From contig CAYSEW010000012.1 in NCBI GenBank assembly GCA_964430245.1, forward strand, positions 11,210 to 75,209: a DNA stretch of 64,000 nt, read 5' to 3'. The notes below the pieces were generated by a model. The model worked only from the letters and a program-made list of their open reading frames with translations. It had not been told where the DNA came from and did not search any database. The DNA comes from CAYSEW01 sp964430245. Lineage in GTDB: Bacteria > Bacteroidota > Bacteroidia > Flavobacteriales_D > Parvicellaceae. Made by a program: the position numbers and the translations under genes. Every line of letters begins with the position of its first letter. Positions within the stretch are counted from its first letter, which is position 1. Shown here piece after piece: positions 1 to 9,427 of this stretch.

Positions 1-2205
1 AACATCAGATACAACCTCTACGTTTTCAGTAATCGTTTTGCCTTGGCCAGTTGGATGAGGTTTAAGATGTAAATCCTTTTTTTCATTGCCTTCCCAATCT
101 TTCCCAGTATCAATTGTAATGTCATCAACCATACCATCAGTAGTTGCAATTACCCTATAATGATGGTTACTGCTCATGTCAAAATGGTAGTAGCCATTTT
201 CGTCTGAAGTGACTCTTTCAATTTCAACATTAGAGGAATCGAATAACCTTACAATGGCCCCTTGCACGGAATCTCCATTTTCATCATAAACTATCCCCTC
301 TATATAAGCAGTTGGATTGAAAATAGTAATATTGCTAATTGAATCCGACACGTAATTACTGGAAGTAGAGATGTATTTATCTCCTATTTTGTTGTATTTG
401 CTTCCCATTACTAAGTAGTCTTCATCCTCATCAAGAACAAATTGATAAAAGCCTGTTTCATCTGCATAAATAGTAAGGATTAAGCTATCATGCTCATTGA
501 ATAATTCCATTTTTGCATTGGGTACAGGTTCTCCATTTTCATCGTAAACATACCCTTGAACAGTTGTTGCTGGCTCTAAAATCAGGTCCTTTCTTTCATT
601 TCCGGCCCAAGTATCATCTGTATTGATAATAATATCCTTAGCCATACCTTCAGTAGAGGCCATTAATTTATATTCTTTCTCTTCTTCAAGATCAAAACGA
701 TATTTCCCTTGAGCATTGGATTTTAATTGAGCTATTTCTTCATTGTTTTCATCTATTAATCTCACTATCGCTTCTTTTTGAGGGAGGGTGTCTTGATTCA
801 TTACATAACCTTTGACATAAGGTTTTATATCAGTAAAATGGATCATATAAAGGTCATCATCTCCACTTCCACCAGATCTATTAGATACAATAACTCCTAA
901 GCTTTCGTTGATTGGATGGATGGTGATCCCAAAATCATCAGCACTTGAATTGATAGGCCTTGATAATAGAGACGCATTACTAATACTGTCAAAATTATTA
1001 ATGATCTCAGCTACAAATATATCTAGCCCCCCATAGCCAGGCTTTCCATTAGATGAGAAATAAAGTCTAGTGTCATCATAGATATAAGGGTTGAGCTCAT
1101 CCCCTTTTGAATTAATAGCAGGACCTAGGTTTTCTACTTTCCCCCAATTACCATTTTCTTTCTTTTTTACAATATAGATGTCTGTACCCCCTTCTCCTCC
1201 GGGCATGTCACTAACAAAATACATGGCAGATCCATCTGATGAGATAGCAGGTTCTCCTATCCCATAGATATTAGAAACCTTTTTTAGATGAATCTCTTTT
1301 TCGTTTTTTAATCGATGAGTCTCTTCGTCTATGACTCCTTTAAATAAAAGTGAATGTTCAGAAATTTCAGGTTCCCAGGAATTAAAAATAGGGATCTTGG
1401 TAAAATAAAGTTCTTTGGTTATTGGGTTGAAGTCAAAAGCACCAATGCTGTGTTTCTTATTTTCTGCAACTAAAGTTGGTTTTCCTATAGCATTTGCTGG
1501 AATTAGATCAATAGCATTTTTTTGAAAAAGTTGCTTTTCTTCAATGAATGGAATAAAAAAGACACTAGCTCTTGGGCTGATATTCAATCCGTAGTTGAGG
1601 TCATTTTTCAGTTGTTCAATTAGATTTTTTTGTTCACTTTTATTGGCATTATCAAAATAATCTAGAGCTATTTTCCTTCTTTTTTTAAGGCTATCAAACT
1701 TCAATTCACTGCATATCAGAATCCCATTTTCATAAAATTTTGGAGAAAAATCAGCAAGTGAGGTATTTAAATTTACTAATGGTGCTATTTCAGCATTTTC
1801 TGCGATAGTGTCCCAAGTGGTTATAGAATCTAAACTTTGAAGCTGTAATAGCGTAAGGAAATGAGTGGTGTCTAGTTGAATTAAGCGATTAAAATATCTT
1901 TTGGCGAGGTCATATTTTTTGTTGTTTTTTAAGCAAGTCGCATAATAGTAACTAAAAATAGGATCTAATTCTTTGTCTCTGGATAATTCTTTTAAATGCT
2001 TTTCAGCCTCAATATAATCATGGGTTACAAAATGACAGAGGGCTAGTTTAATCTTGGTGTCTTTGTCTAGGGAGTCTGCTTGGTTATAATATTTAATTGC
2101 TGAGCTATATTCAAAATTATCGAATAAAGCATTGCCAATTTCAATTTGACAATAGCAACCAATGCTACACAAAAAAGTAAATAATGTAAAAAGAATTTTT
2201 CTCAT
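1..2205 (-). CDS. PorE-like TPR / PD40 propeller / regulatory-domain protein of the T9SS (partial, C-terminus beyond window)
   Basis: This frame is open from an ATG at 2205 through the left edge, giving 735 visible residues without a stop. It starts with a signal peptide (MRKILFTLF..., Cys-rich end near residue 17). TPR-like helices follow at about 25-130, then a WD40-like PD40 beta-propeller at about 190-450 with repeats such as SSDGSAMYFVSD and YFSSNGKPGYGGLDIF. Three carboxypeptidase-regulatory-like beta-sandwich repeats lie at about 460-540, 545-630 and 632-720. P. gingivalis PorE has the same order and ends in an OmpA peptidoglycan-binding domain, so I infer such a domain beyond the edge. 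The gene lies 20 nt downstream of a PorP/SprF gene and an adhesin-like cargo gene, a common Bacteroidota trio. Its likely role is anchoring or stabilising the T9SS or its surface cargo in the periplasm. The three regulatory-like repeats are more than the single one I recall in PorE. Confidence 0.85.
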   Translation of the reverse strand, partial: MRKILFTLFTFLCSIGCYCQIEIGNALFDNFEYSSAIKYYNQADSLDKDTKIKLALCHFVTHDYIEAEKHLKELSRDKELDPIFSYYYATCLKNNKKYDLAKRYFNRLIQLDTTHFLTLLQLQSLDSITTWDTIAENAEIAPLVNLNTSLADFSPKFYENGILICSELKFDSLKKRRKIALDYFDNANKSEQKNLIEQLKNDLNYGLNISPRASVFFIPFIEEKQLFQKNAIDLIPANAIGKPTLVAENKKHSIGAFDFNPITKELYFTKIPIFNSWEPEISEHSLLFKGVIDEETHRLKNEKEIHLKKVSNIYGIGEPAISSDGSAMYFVSDMPGGEGGTDIYIVKKKENGNWGKVENLGPAINSKGDELNPYIYDDTRLYFSSNGKPGYGGLDIFVAEIINNFDSISNASLLSRPINSSADDFGITIHPINESLGVIVSNRSGGSGDDDLYMIHFTDIKPYVKGYVMNQDTLPQKEAIVRLIDENNEEIAQLKSNAQGKYRFDLEEEKEYKLMASTEGMAKDIIINTDDTWAGNERKDLILEPATTVQGYVYDENGEPVPNAKMELFNEHDSLILTIYADETGFYQFVLDEDEDYLVMGSKYNKIGDKYISTSSNYVSDSISNITIFNPTAYIEGIVYDENGDSVQGAIVRLFDSSNVEIERVTSDENGYYHFDMSSNHHYRVIATTDGMVDDITIDTGKDWEGNEKKDLHLKPHPTGQGKTITENVEVVSDV

Positions 2206-2225
2206 ATACACGTTGCCTTCAGTTT

Positions 2226-3176
2226 TTAGGAACCAGTTGAAAAGGATGAATAAATTCTGTTTCTCTTATGCCATGGGGTTTTTTTAGCGTTCTTATTCAT
2301 TTTAATTCCCAAATAGACTTCATGTGTTCCATCATTGTATGCCTTCATGTCTGACATTCCCAGGTCATAAGAGTAGCCCATTTCAAATGGACCAAAATCG
2401 GCACCAATCATAATAGCAATGGCGTCATCCATTCTATAGGAACAGGCTAGCCAGTAGGTGTCTTTTATCACAAATCGCATGTTCCCATCTAGCTGGAATG
2501 GCGCATTGAGCATGTACCTGAATAACACAGAGGGCTCAATGGCGAAATTGGATCCAATTGAAAAAATGTAACCAGCATTTCCGTAAAATGCTCTATCTAA
2601 GGTGTTGGTTACAGGTGTTGTAAGGTCAAAAAGGTCACTTTTGCTTTCCATTAAATGAAATGCTGTAACACCTAAATAATGCCTTTCCCCATACCAGTAG
2701 AGGCCAAAATTAAAATCGGGGATCAGCTGGTTGTTGGTGTTATTCATAACGGCAACATCACCTGGTATTTCGGTAATCAAACGATCTCTGTCTAATACAT
2801 ATTGAGTGAGTGAAGCAGATAAACCAAAAGACAGCTTTGAAGAAGCTCCAGTTTTAACTTGATAACTAAATGCAGTACTTAACCCAGTTCTCCTTGTTGG
2901 GCCTGATGCATCATTGAATAAATGAACACCAGCACCTACACTTTTTCCTATAAATGTATGTGCTATTAGGTTTTGTGTTACAGGGGCATCATCCATGCCC
3001 ATCCATTGTCTTCTGAATGTAAATGTCAATGGGGAATAATTTTTAGTTCCTGCTACTGCTGGATTAATAGCAAAGCTATTGAACATATATTGACTGTTCA
3101 AGGCGATCTGCTGTCCTTCTACACAAGAAAAACTAAAGGTAATAATGAATAATAGTAATAATCTTTTCATAGTCAT
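2226..3176 (-). CDS. PorP/SprF family type IX secretion system outer-membrane protein
   Basis: The 316-residue protein has a signal peptide (MKRLLLLFIITFSFSCVEG) and the PorP/SprF hallmark after cleavage, QYMFNSFAINPAVAGTKNY, followed by RRQWMGMDDAP. The rest alternates beta-strands typical of a 14-strand outer-membrane barrel and includes GYSYDLGMSDM near the end. Such proteins assist surface attachment or secretion of the large cargo encoded beside them, as SprF does for SprB. The stop of the upstream adhesin gene is only 4 nt away, and the PorE-like gene follows at 20 nt, so the three are probably one transcript. Two start codons are possible, ATG at 3176 or at 3170. The second gives a more typical signal peptide, so the first two residues are uncertain. 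Confidence 0.93.
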   Translation of the reverse strand: MTMKRLLLLFIITFSFSCVEGQQIALNSQYMFNSFAINPAVAGTKNYSPLTFTFRRQWMGMDDAPVTQNLIAHTFIGKSVGAGVHLFNDASGPTRRTGLSTAFSYQVKTGASSKLSFGLSASLTQYVLDRDRLITEIPGDVAVMNNTNNQLIPDFNFGLYWYGERHYLGVTAFHLMESKSDLFDLTTPVTNTLDRAFYGNAGYIFSIGSNFAIEPSVLFRYMLNAPFQLDGNMRFVIKDTYWLACSYRMDDAIAIMIGADFGPFEMGYSYDLGMSDMKAYNDGTHEVYLGIKMNKNAKKTPWHKRNRIYSSFSTGS

Positions 3177-3180
3177 AATT

Positions 3181-6100
3181 TTATCTTACAATTGTTACTG
3201 GTCCGTTTTGAACTATTCCATTACCTAAATCTAGGATATAGTAATAAGTTCCAGCGGGAAGAGGTTTTCCTTCAAATATTCCATCCCAGCTAATGTTTAC
3301 TTCGTTGAATTCCCTTACGATTTTCCCCCATTTAGAATAAATAGTTAAATGTGCAGATCCATAGCTACTAAAATCGAGGTTCCATGTGTCATTGGTGCCA
3401 TCTCCATTTGGGGTAAAGGTGTTGGGCATTTCAATACATGCCTGGTCTTCAGAAATAGAAATTGGTCCTAGTAATGTACTACAATCATTGTCGTCAGTTA
3501 CAAGAACATTATAATCTCCAGGTTGAGCATAGATTAAAGGGTTATCGACTGAGCCATCAGACCAGCTGTATGAATAGGATCCAGAACCATTCATGTTGTG
3601 CACATGTATCAATGTGCCCCCGTCAGAACAGGTTTCAGTCTCTATAGTATAGTGAAGATTTAAAGGACTACTAGTTACTGTTAAGGTTACAGAGTCAGAC
3701 ACAGTACAGCCACCATAAGAATATGTATAGGTAATCATGTGAGTCCCAGTATTAGCAACGAATGGATCAAAAATATCATTAGTTACTCCAGTTCCAGAAT
3801 AAACACCCCCTGAAGGAATCCCACCAGTAAGTGTAAATTCAGGGACATCTACCCCACAAACATCATCAAAAGAAAGCAGGTTAGTTTCTAGGTCATATAC
3901 ATCTATGGTAATTCCTATGCATTCACTTGGATCGCAAATCCCACTTTCTGCCCTCACATAATAATTAGTGGTTGTACTTGGGGATACTGTAATTAATGTG
4001 TCACCTAAATTAATGTCATTGTAAGTGGTATCAATAGGTGTGCCAGCTCCACAAGCACCTTCATACCAGACCCACATTCTGCCAGGTATTAACACATTGG
4101 ATAAAGAATCTAACCAGATATTGGTAGACGAACCATTACATATCTGTAATCCAGAAGTATTTATAGATACAGGAGCAGGATTACTTTCTAATACAACAAT
4201 ATTTTCAGTTGCACTTTCACTACAGCCATTTCCATCTGTATAAGAATAGGTAATAGCATGAGTTCCTGTTCCAGCTGCTGCAGGGTCGAATATTCCTGAG
4301 ACAACACCTGTTCCTGAATAGGTCCCACCTGTAGGAAATCCTCCAGTTAGCACAAAGCTTCCCACGTTTCCGATACAAACAGTATCATATGGTGTTAGGT
4401 AAACATTTAGGTTAAAGACATTGATAAAAACAGTGGCACATTGCGTATTTCCACACGATCCACCTGTAGCTCGAACATAGTACATTGTAGAAGTGGTTGG
4501 ACTTACATTGATTGAAGTGCCAGATCCTATTACAGAGCCTCCACAGCTTCCTTCATACCATGACCATTGTGAACTTGGACCTAATGATCCTCCATTTACA
4601 GTAAGTGTAGAAGTCCCTCCACTGCAGAAATTATTATTACTTGCAGTAATAGAGGTTGGTGATATAGATCCATCTAACACGTTTACTACAACAGTATCAC
4701 ATGTAGATACACCACATGTGCCTATACATTGAACATAATAAGTGGTCGTGTCTATGGGGTTAACTACAATGCTGTCACCAACTCCAATGGGCACAGCTCC
4801 GCATGCACCAGTAAACCATGTAATACTATATCCTGAAGGTAGTGTAGAAGAGTAATAAGCATTTAGCTGAACAGGATCTTCGGGACAAACGGTATAAATA
4901 TCAGCCAAGGCAGAATCAATGCTTATTGGTCCTGGAGTCACTGTTACTGTAACAGTATCACAATTAGTGATACCACAACTTCCTTCAGCTCTCACATAAT
5001 AATCTGTAGTTACTGTTGGATTTAAGACTATGATTGGTCCAGAACCAACATTTGTTCCTCCACAACTACCAGTGTACCATTCCCAGGTGGCACCGGTACC
5101 TAATGAACCACCACTAACAGAAAGTGTTACAGGGTCACTTGAACAAATAGAATTATTTGAAGCGGAAGATCCAGAAGGAGCAGAAGATGGTGTCTCTAAT
5201 GTAATAGTAGTTGATGCACAATTAGTGGTATTACAATTTCCAGTTGCAAGTGCATAAAATGTTTCAGTGGCAGTGACGTTAATACCATTAAAAACTCCAG
5301 ATGCTGAGCTGCCTAATAAAGTCCCACCACATGAGCCTGAATACAATTCCCAAGTTGCTCCTGTTCCTAATGAACCACCTCCTACTGTAAAGTCAATAGT
5401 GCCTGCAGCACATAGGGTAGGAGATGAAGGGGTGAGTGAAGAAGGGTCAGTTGATAATGATTCAACTATAATATCTACTTGTGTTCTTGACCCTTCACAA
5501 GTTCCAATTGTCCCCGCAACATAATAGCTAGTATTTGAAGTTACATTGGCTACATTTAAAGTAGCACCTGTAGAAATTGGGGTACCACCAGAAGGGACAT
5601 TGTACCAGTTAAAATTGGTCGCAATTGCTTCTGAAGCTGTAAGGGAAATAGCATCTCCAGAACAAATAGTGGTTGTTCCAGAAACCGAAGGTGCGTTGAC
5701 TACATTAGCTACTGTCCAAAAAACACCTATTTCGACTTCAAATCCATTGGATAAAATAAAGTTATAATTATTCTGGTTGCCTGCTGGGTCTAATTGATAG
5801 CTAATATTAAATGTTTGTATTCCAGAATGGTCCGCATCATTGTTTACACAGCCAATGTCATAAGTTGAGTTAGACCCACAGCCATCATCTTCCCATGCTT
5901 CAATTTCTATGGTTAACATGTCGGAGCAGATCCCAAAATAGGTATCAATTACATCACTTCTGGATCTAGAAGCGCAATTTTGATTATCGTATTCAATAAA
6001 TGTGACACCACTAAATGGGCCTCCAAAATATTGAGAACGAATTCTCCAGCTAGGGTCAGGCTCTGAGCTAGCAATACCACAATTAAAGAAACCACCATCA

Positions 6101-6228
6101 TTGCAATTACATTCATGATCGTCCTCAACCCTTTGAACAGTAACAGTTACATCAGCAAACTGTGTTTGAGTGATTGACGTGTTAGTGATAAAGAGTATTG
6201 ATAGAAATGCGAGTAAGATTTTTTTCAT
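3181..6228 (-). CDS. Large Ig-like-repeat adhesin/cargo with gliding-motility-type C-terminal domain (T9SS)
   Basis: The 1015-residue protein has a signal peptide (MKKILLAFLSILFITNTSITQ). The N-terminal region of about 160 residues is Cys-rich. After it come several Ig-like modules marked by WYxGxCGG and YYVRAxGxCG, with paired cysteines. Two further modules carry GGxYSGTGV...IFDP...GTHxITY, the unit also found eight times in the subtilase at 28798-35009. The C-terminus (PNTFTPNGDGTNDTW ... LTIYSKWGKIV ... WDGIFEGKPLPAGTYYYILDL) is the CHU_C / gliding motility-associated C-terminal domain, a type B T9SS sorting signal. I infer a cell-surface adhesin or filament-like protein displayed with help from the PorP/SprF product downstream. 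No enzymatic domain is visible. It is the first gene of the operon. Confidence 0.9.
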   Translation of the reverse strand: MKKILLAFLSILFITNTSITQTQFADVTVTVQRVEDDHECNCNDGGFFNCGIASSEPDPSWRIRSQYFGGPFSGVTFIEYDNQNCASRSRSDVIDTYFGICSDMLTIEIEAWEDDGCGSNSTYDIGCVNNDADHSGIQTFNISYQLDPAGNQNNYNFILSNGFEVEIGVFWTVANVVNAPSVSGTTTICSGDAISLTASEAIATNFNWYNVPSGGTPISTGATLNVANVTSNTSYYVAGTIGTCEGSRTQVDIIVESLSTDPSSLTPSSPTLCAAGTIDFTVGGGSLGTGATWELYSGSCGGTLLGSSASGVFNGINVTATETFYALATGNCNTTNCASTTITLETPSSAPSGSSASNNSICSSDPVTLSVSGGSLGTGATWEWYTGSCGGTNVGSGPIIVLNPTVTTDYYVRAEGSCGITNCDTVTVTVTPGPISIDSALADIYTVCPEDPVQLNAYYSSTLPSGYSITWFTGACGAVPIGVGDSIVVNPIDTTTYYVQCIGTCGVSTCDTVVVNVLDGSISPTSITASNNNFCSGGTSTLTVNGGSLGPSSQWSWYEGSCGGSVIGSGTSINVSPTTSTMYYVRATGGSCGNTQCATVFINVFNLNVYLTPYDTVCIGNVGSFVLTGGFPTGGTYSGTGVVSGIFDPAAAGTGTHAITYSYTDGNGCSESATENIVVLESNPAPVSINTSGLQICNGSSTNIWLDSLSNVLIPGRMWVWYEGACGAGTPIDTTYNDINLGDTLITVSPSTTTNYYVRAESGICDPSECIGITIDVYDLETNLLSFDDVCGVDVPEFTLTGGIPSGGVYSGTGVTNDIFDPFVANTGTHMITYTYSYGGCTVSDSVTLTVTSSPLNLHYTIETETCSDGGTLIHVHNMNGSGSYSYSWSDGSVDNPLIYAQPGDYNVLVTDDNDCSTLLGPISISEDQACIEMPNTFTPNGDGTNDTWNLDFSSYGSAHLTIYSKWGKIVREFNEVNISWDGIFEGKPLPAGTYYYILDLGNGIVQNGPVTIVR

Positions 6229-6416
6229 AAACCGGAATTTTATTTCATTACAGGACGTAATTTCACGACCAAAAGGCTATTTATTTTTAAAAAAACTGAA
6301 ATTAAAAAATATTAGTTACGATAAAAATACGAAAAGGTTTAGGATAATTCAGGTATAAAAAAATAATTTAGACGAATGAGTTACCTTAATTCAAGACGAT
6401 ACACTAATTGGATTCA

Positions 6417-7418
6417 TTAATTCTCTTTCCATCTTTTTGTTTCAACTTGCTCTTTTACAAGCTCTAAGGAATCAATAATAATCTCTTTAGTTGCATTTTG
6501 AAACGTTTCATCCTCCTCTTTTTTAGTGACCACTTCAAGCCCCATATTCATTACCTCATGCAATACTTCTCTGTTTTCTTTTGCTGAAAGATCCCGGATC
6601 ATTTTTTCAATAACGTAAAAAGAAACATCTGAGATGCTAGAGCTTACTGCAGCAGTTACTTTTGGCCCTAAAATTGGCACACTGTTTAATTTTCCAATGT
6701 CTTTATTGTTGACCAAGGCTTCTTCTACAGCTAGTTGAATGTATTGCTGTAATCTTTCGCTGTTCCTTGTGAAATAAAGCTGAGTAGCATCCTCAATCCT
6801 TAACGCCAGCCATTCTACTATAATTTCTTGCTTAGGTTTTATTACTTTTTCTACCAATTCATCTGTAATTGGACTTCCCTCTGCTATTTCTGTTTGCATG
6901 CCTTTGATCACATTTACCACCACTCTATCAGAAACTTCTTCTACTAGAATACTATAATAACGATTCAATAATTTGTACCACCATGTAACACGGATATTAA
7001 TAATTTGTTTTTTATGTAATCTAATGACTATAGAAACGATCCTTAGCATCCTAAGTACCCTAAAACCACCAACAGGAATACACCCTAACACATCATACCA
7101 ATGAATAAATGGATAAGCAATCCAATTACTATATTCTTTTTTAACAATCGATACAATCCACCTGGTTAAGATTTCAATAATGAAAATGGTGACAAAAATA
7201 GAATCGTATAATAAAAAATCAGGATGTATAATATCTCTGTAATAAATAAAAAAACTTTCTGAAACCTGGCCAATAAGATCCTGAAAGATCCTGGCTTCAA
7301 AAAAGAAGTCAAAAGTCATCCAAAGTAGGTTAATGGAGATAAGACTTAGCATGATCATGTCTATGATCAGCAAGGGGATGGATTGGCCTTTTTTAAGGTT
7401 TTTAAAATTAATTTTCAT
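6417..7418 (-). CDS. Voltage-sensor-like membrane protein without a pore domain (ion-transporter-related)
   Basis: With the ATG at 7418 the protein has 333 residues. A TTG at 7457 would add 13 residues but is the weaker start. Numbering from that TTG, four membrane segments resemble S1-S4 of voltage-gated channels: S1 about 28-53; S2 about 84-106 with acidic E95 and R99 in FIIEILTRW; S3 about 111-130 with WYDVLGCIP; S4 about 131-150 with Arg at 133, 136, 139 and 146 (GFRVLRMLRIVSIVIRLHKK). No S5, selectivity filter or S6 follows. Instead there is a soluble helical domain of about 190 residues. I recognise no family for that tail. It could be a voltage- or lipid-sensing regulator or a proton channel-like protein. 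It is divergent from the serine hydrolase gene, and the shared intergenic region is about 97 bp. Confidence 0.7.
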   Translation of the reverse strand: MKINFKNLKKGQSIPLLIIDMIMLSLISINLLWMTFDFFFEARIFQDLIGQVSESFFIYYRDIIHPDFLLYDSIFVTIFIIEILTRWIVSIVKKEYSNWIAYPFIHWYDVLGCIPVGGFRVLRMLRIVSIVIRLHKKQIINIRVTWWYKLLNRYYSILVEEVSDRVVVNVIKGMQTEIAEGSPITDELVEKVIKPKQEIIVEWLALRIEDATQLYFTRNSERLQQYIQLAVEEALVNNKDIGKLNSVPILGPKVTAAVSSSISDVSFYVIEKMIRDLSAKENREVLHEVMNMGLEVVTKKEEDETFQNATKEIIIDSLELVKEQVETKRWKEN

Positions 7419-7515
7419 TGTATATAAATAGGTGATTGCAAGTACTAAAAAAGTCAATATATACTTTTTTATGGTTGCTTTCGTTTTTTATAGAAATTAA
7501 TTAGCGGTTAGAGCT

Positions 7516-8628
7516 ATGGCAAAGAAATACATTTGGTGTTTATTGGTAGTTGTATTTTTTGGTAGCTGCCATGTAGGTAGGTATGTCATCTATAATTTCG
7601 CCAACATTAATGATTATAAAAAATTTCAAAACAGAGAGATCTTAAATTCAGGCCCTGCTTTTCAGTTTCATGAAAAAGCAACCCATAACGAATTTAATAA
7701 AGCATTGATGTCGTCTAATTTTACAAATGAAATAATTTTTGATAGTATTCTCGATCATTCAAAAACAGTAGCCTTTTTGGTCATTAGAAATGATTCTTTA
7801 TTGTATGAATGGTATGCTCCTAAAAAAGAGCAAGCAACAATTTTCACTTCTTTTTCGATGGCTAAATCCTATGTTTCTGCAATGATAGGAATTGCCATCA
7901 ATGAGGGAAAAATAAAGTCTGTAAATGAACCTATTACCAATTACATCAAGGGGTTTGAAAATCCAGGGTTTGAAAAGATTACTATTGAGCATTTGTTGAA
8001 TATGAGAACTGGAATCGAATACATTGAAAATTATTTTAGCCCATTTGGAAATGTAGCGGTCTCTTATTATGGAAGGAATCTGGACAGGCATGTTGCGAAG
8101 CTAAAGGTTGAAAAAGATCCAGGTGAGTCTTTCGGATATATAAGTGCTGCTACGCAAATGTTGGGCATGATCTTAGAAGAAGCGACAGGCCAAACGCTTA
8201 GTGAGTATTGCGAGCAAAAACTATGGATTCCTTTAGGTATGGAGTATCCAGCCAGCTGGAGTGTTGATCGGAAAAAAGGAAGGGAAAAAGCTTTCTGCTG
8301 TTTAAATGCGAGGGCTAGGGATTATGCCAAATTTGGGAGATTATTTCTAAAGGAAGGCAATTGGCAAGGCACTCAACTAATAAGCGAACAATGGATCGAC
8401 AAAAGCATTAAAAAGACCAAAGATTCAAAAGACGCTTTTTATGCCTATCAGTGGTGGCACGACAGCAGGCCCGATAAAAATGGAAGGGTCAATTTTTTTG
8501 CTCAGGGACATTTAGGGCAATATACCTATATGCATCCAGCAAATAATACCATTATAGTCCGTCTAGGTAAAAACCATGGCGGAGTTAATTGGATTCAATT
8601 GATAAGAGAATTGAATCGATCCCTTTAA
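7516..8628 (+). CDS. Beta-lactamase-fold serine hydrolase, lipoprotein
   Basis: The 370-residue protein has a lipoprotein signal with lipobox FGSC (Cys18), so it is probably membrane-anchored in the envelope. The class C beta-lactamase / penicillin-binding-protein-like fold is shown by the SxxK motif SMAK (Ser114, Lys117), a YxS motif at Tyr208-Ser210 (FGYISAATQ), and a C-terminal GHLGQ that takes the place of the KTG/HxG box. EHLLNMRTGIEY is also typical of the family. Members hydrolyse beta-lactams, D-amino-acid peptides or esters, and the substrate cannot be told from sequence. The following YceI gene is convergent, with a single base between the two stops. Confidence 0.88.
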   Translation: MAKKYIWCLLVVVFFGSCHVGRYVIYNFANINDYKKFQNREILNSGPAFQFHEKATHNEFNKALMSSNFTNEIIFDSILDHSKTVAFLVIRNDSLLYEWYAPKKEQATIFTSFSMAKSYVSAMIGIAINEGKIKSVNEPITNYIKGFENPGFEKITIEHLLNMRTGIEYIENYFSPFGNVAVSYYGRNLDRHVAKLKVEKDPGESFGYISAATQMLGMILEEATGQTLSEYCEQKLWIPLGMEYPASWSVDRKKGREKAFCCLNARARDYAKFGRLFLKEGNWQGTQLISEQWIDKSIKKTKDSKDAFYAYQWWHDSRPDKNGRVNFFAQGHLGQYTYMHPANNTIIVRLGKNHGGVNWIQLIRELNRSL

Positions 8629-8629
8629 A

Positions 8630-9301
8630 TCATTGCTGAGCGGTAAGCTCAAGAGCAATATTTACTTTTGAAGAAGGGCCAGATGCTTTTTCTTCTGCAG
8701 GTGAATTTTCAACTTTCACTAAGCTAGGCAATTCAAAAGGGAGTAGGTCTAGCTCAAATTCACCACTTATACTAAATGCATTTTCATCCATTGATATAGT
8801 TAATGGGAAAGAGATCTCTTTTGTAATTCCAATGACAGTTAAGGCACCAGTTACTGTTCCATTATCATGACTTTTCAGCTGAAAAGTAGCGTTTGGGAAA
8901 ACCGTAACGTTAAAGAAGTCATCATTCTTAAGGTGGTCGTCCAGTCTTTTATTTCCTTTTTGCAAGGTGGTTAGGTCTAAAACAATTTCACCAGCTGCTA
9001 GCTCACCACTAACCACTTCTGCGGATCCTGAGCTAACTTCTACAGTTCCAATATGAACAAAGTCTTCATCATCGTTGTGCTTGGCTTTCCATACAATAGT
9101 GTCCCCTGGATTAAATTGGTAGGTAGCATTTAAATCAGAAGTTGAGGTGTTGTCAGCTGTTTCAGTATTTGAATTGTCTCCCTCGTTTTGAGCAGGGTTT
9201 TCCTTTTTGTTGTCGTCACCTTCTTTTGTCTCGTTAATACAAGAAGAAAAGAGAAGGGGAGATATAAAAAACAGATTTAAAATTAAATAGCGCATTTTCA
9301 T
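8630..9301 (-). CDS. YceI family lipoprotein
   Basis: The 223-residue protein has a lipoprotein signal ending LLFSSC (Cys21), then a low-complexity Asn/Glu/Thr linker to about residue 55. The YceI lipocalin-like beta-barrel covers about 58-223: TIVWKAKHN at the front, GEIVLDLTTLQKGNKRLDDHLKNDDFF in the middle, then FPNATFQL and the GALTVIGITKEISFPL strand pair. YceI proteins bind long isoprenoids or other hydrophobic ligands in the periplasm. The ligand here is unknown. A perfect TATATTTG box lies 29 nt upstream. The gene is convergent with the serine hydrolase and divergent from ftsX. Confidence 0.9.
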   Translation of the reverse strand: MKMRYLILNLFFISPLLFSSCINETKEGDDNKKENPAQNEGDNSNTETADNTSTSDLNATYQFNPGDTIVWKAKHNDDEDFVHIGTVEVSSGSAEVVSGELAAGEIVLDLTTLQKGNKRLDDHLKNDDFFNVTVFPNATFQLKSHDNGTVTGALTVIGITKEISFPLTISMDENAFSISGEFELDLLPFELPSLVKVENSPAEEKASGPSSKVNIALELTAQQ

Positions 9302-9329
9302 TGTTTGATTTTTATGTTTTTAATTCTAT

Positions 9330-9337
9330 CAAATATA
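9330..9337 (-). promoter_or_regulatory. Putative -7 box for the YceI lipoprotein gene
   Basis: Read on the minus strand, these bases are TATATTTG, a perfect match to the Bacteroidota -7 consensus TAnnTTTG, 28 nt before the ATG at 9301. No clear -33 TTG is seen at the expected distance. Confidence 0.45.
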
Positions 9338-9427
9338 TTTTAAAATCCTATTTACACACTCAATCGTTAACATAAATTATCAAATAGGTGGTTCTTCGTA
9401 TGCTTCAACTTATTAATTTAGCCACAA

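Noticed and set aside
3462..5767. Series of plus-strand reading frames of 60-85 codons opposite the adhesin gene
   Set aside because: They lie antisense to a long, repeat-rich coding region with clear domains. Their sequences are Pro/Val-rich mirror translations of the repeats and have no start context or homology.
6170..6358. 62-codon plus-strand frame over the start of the adhesin gene
   Set aside because: It overlaps the signal-peptide region antisense and extends into AT-rich DNA. There is no family resemblance or promoter, so it is more likely the leader of the minus-strand operon.
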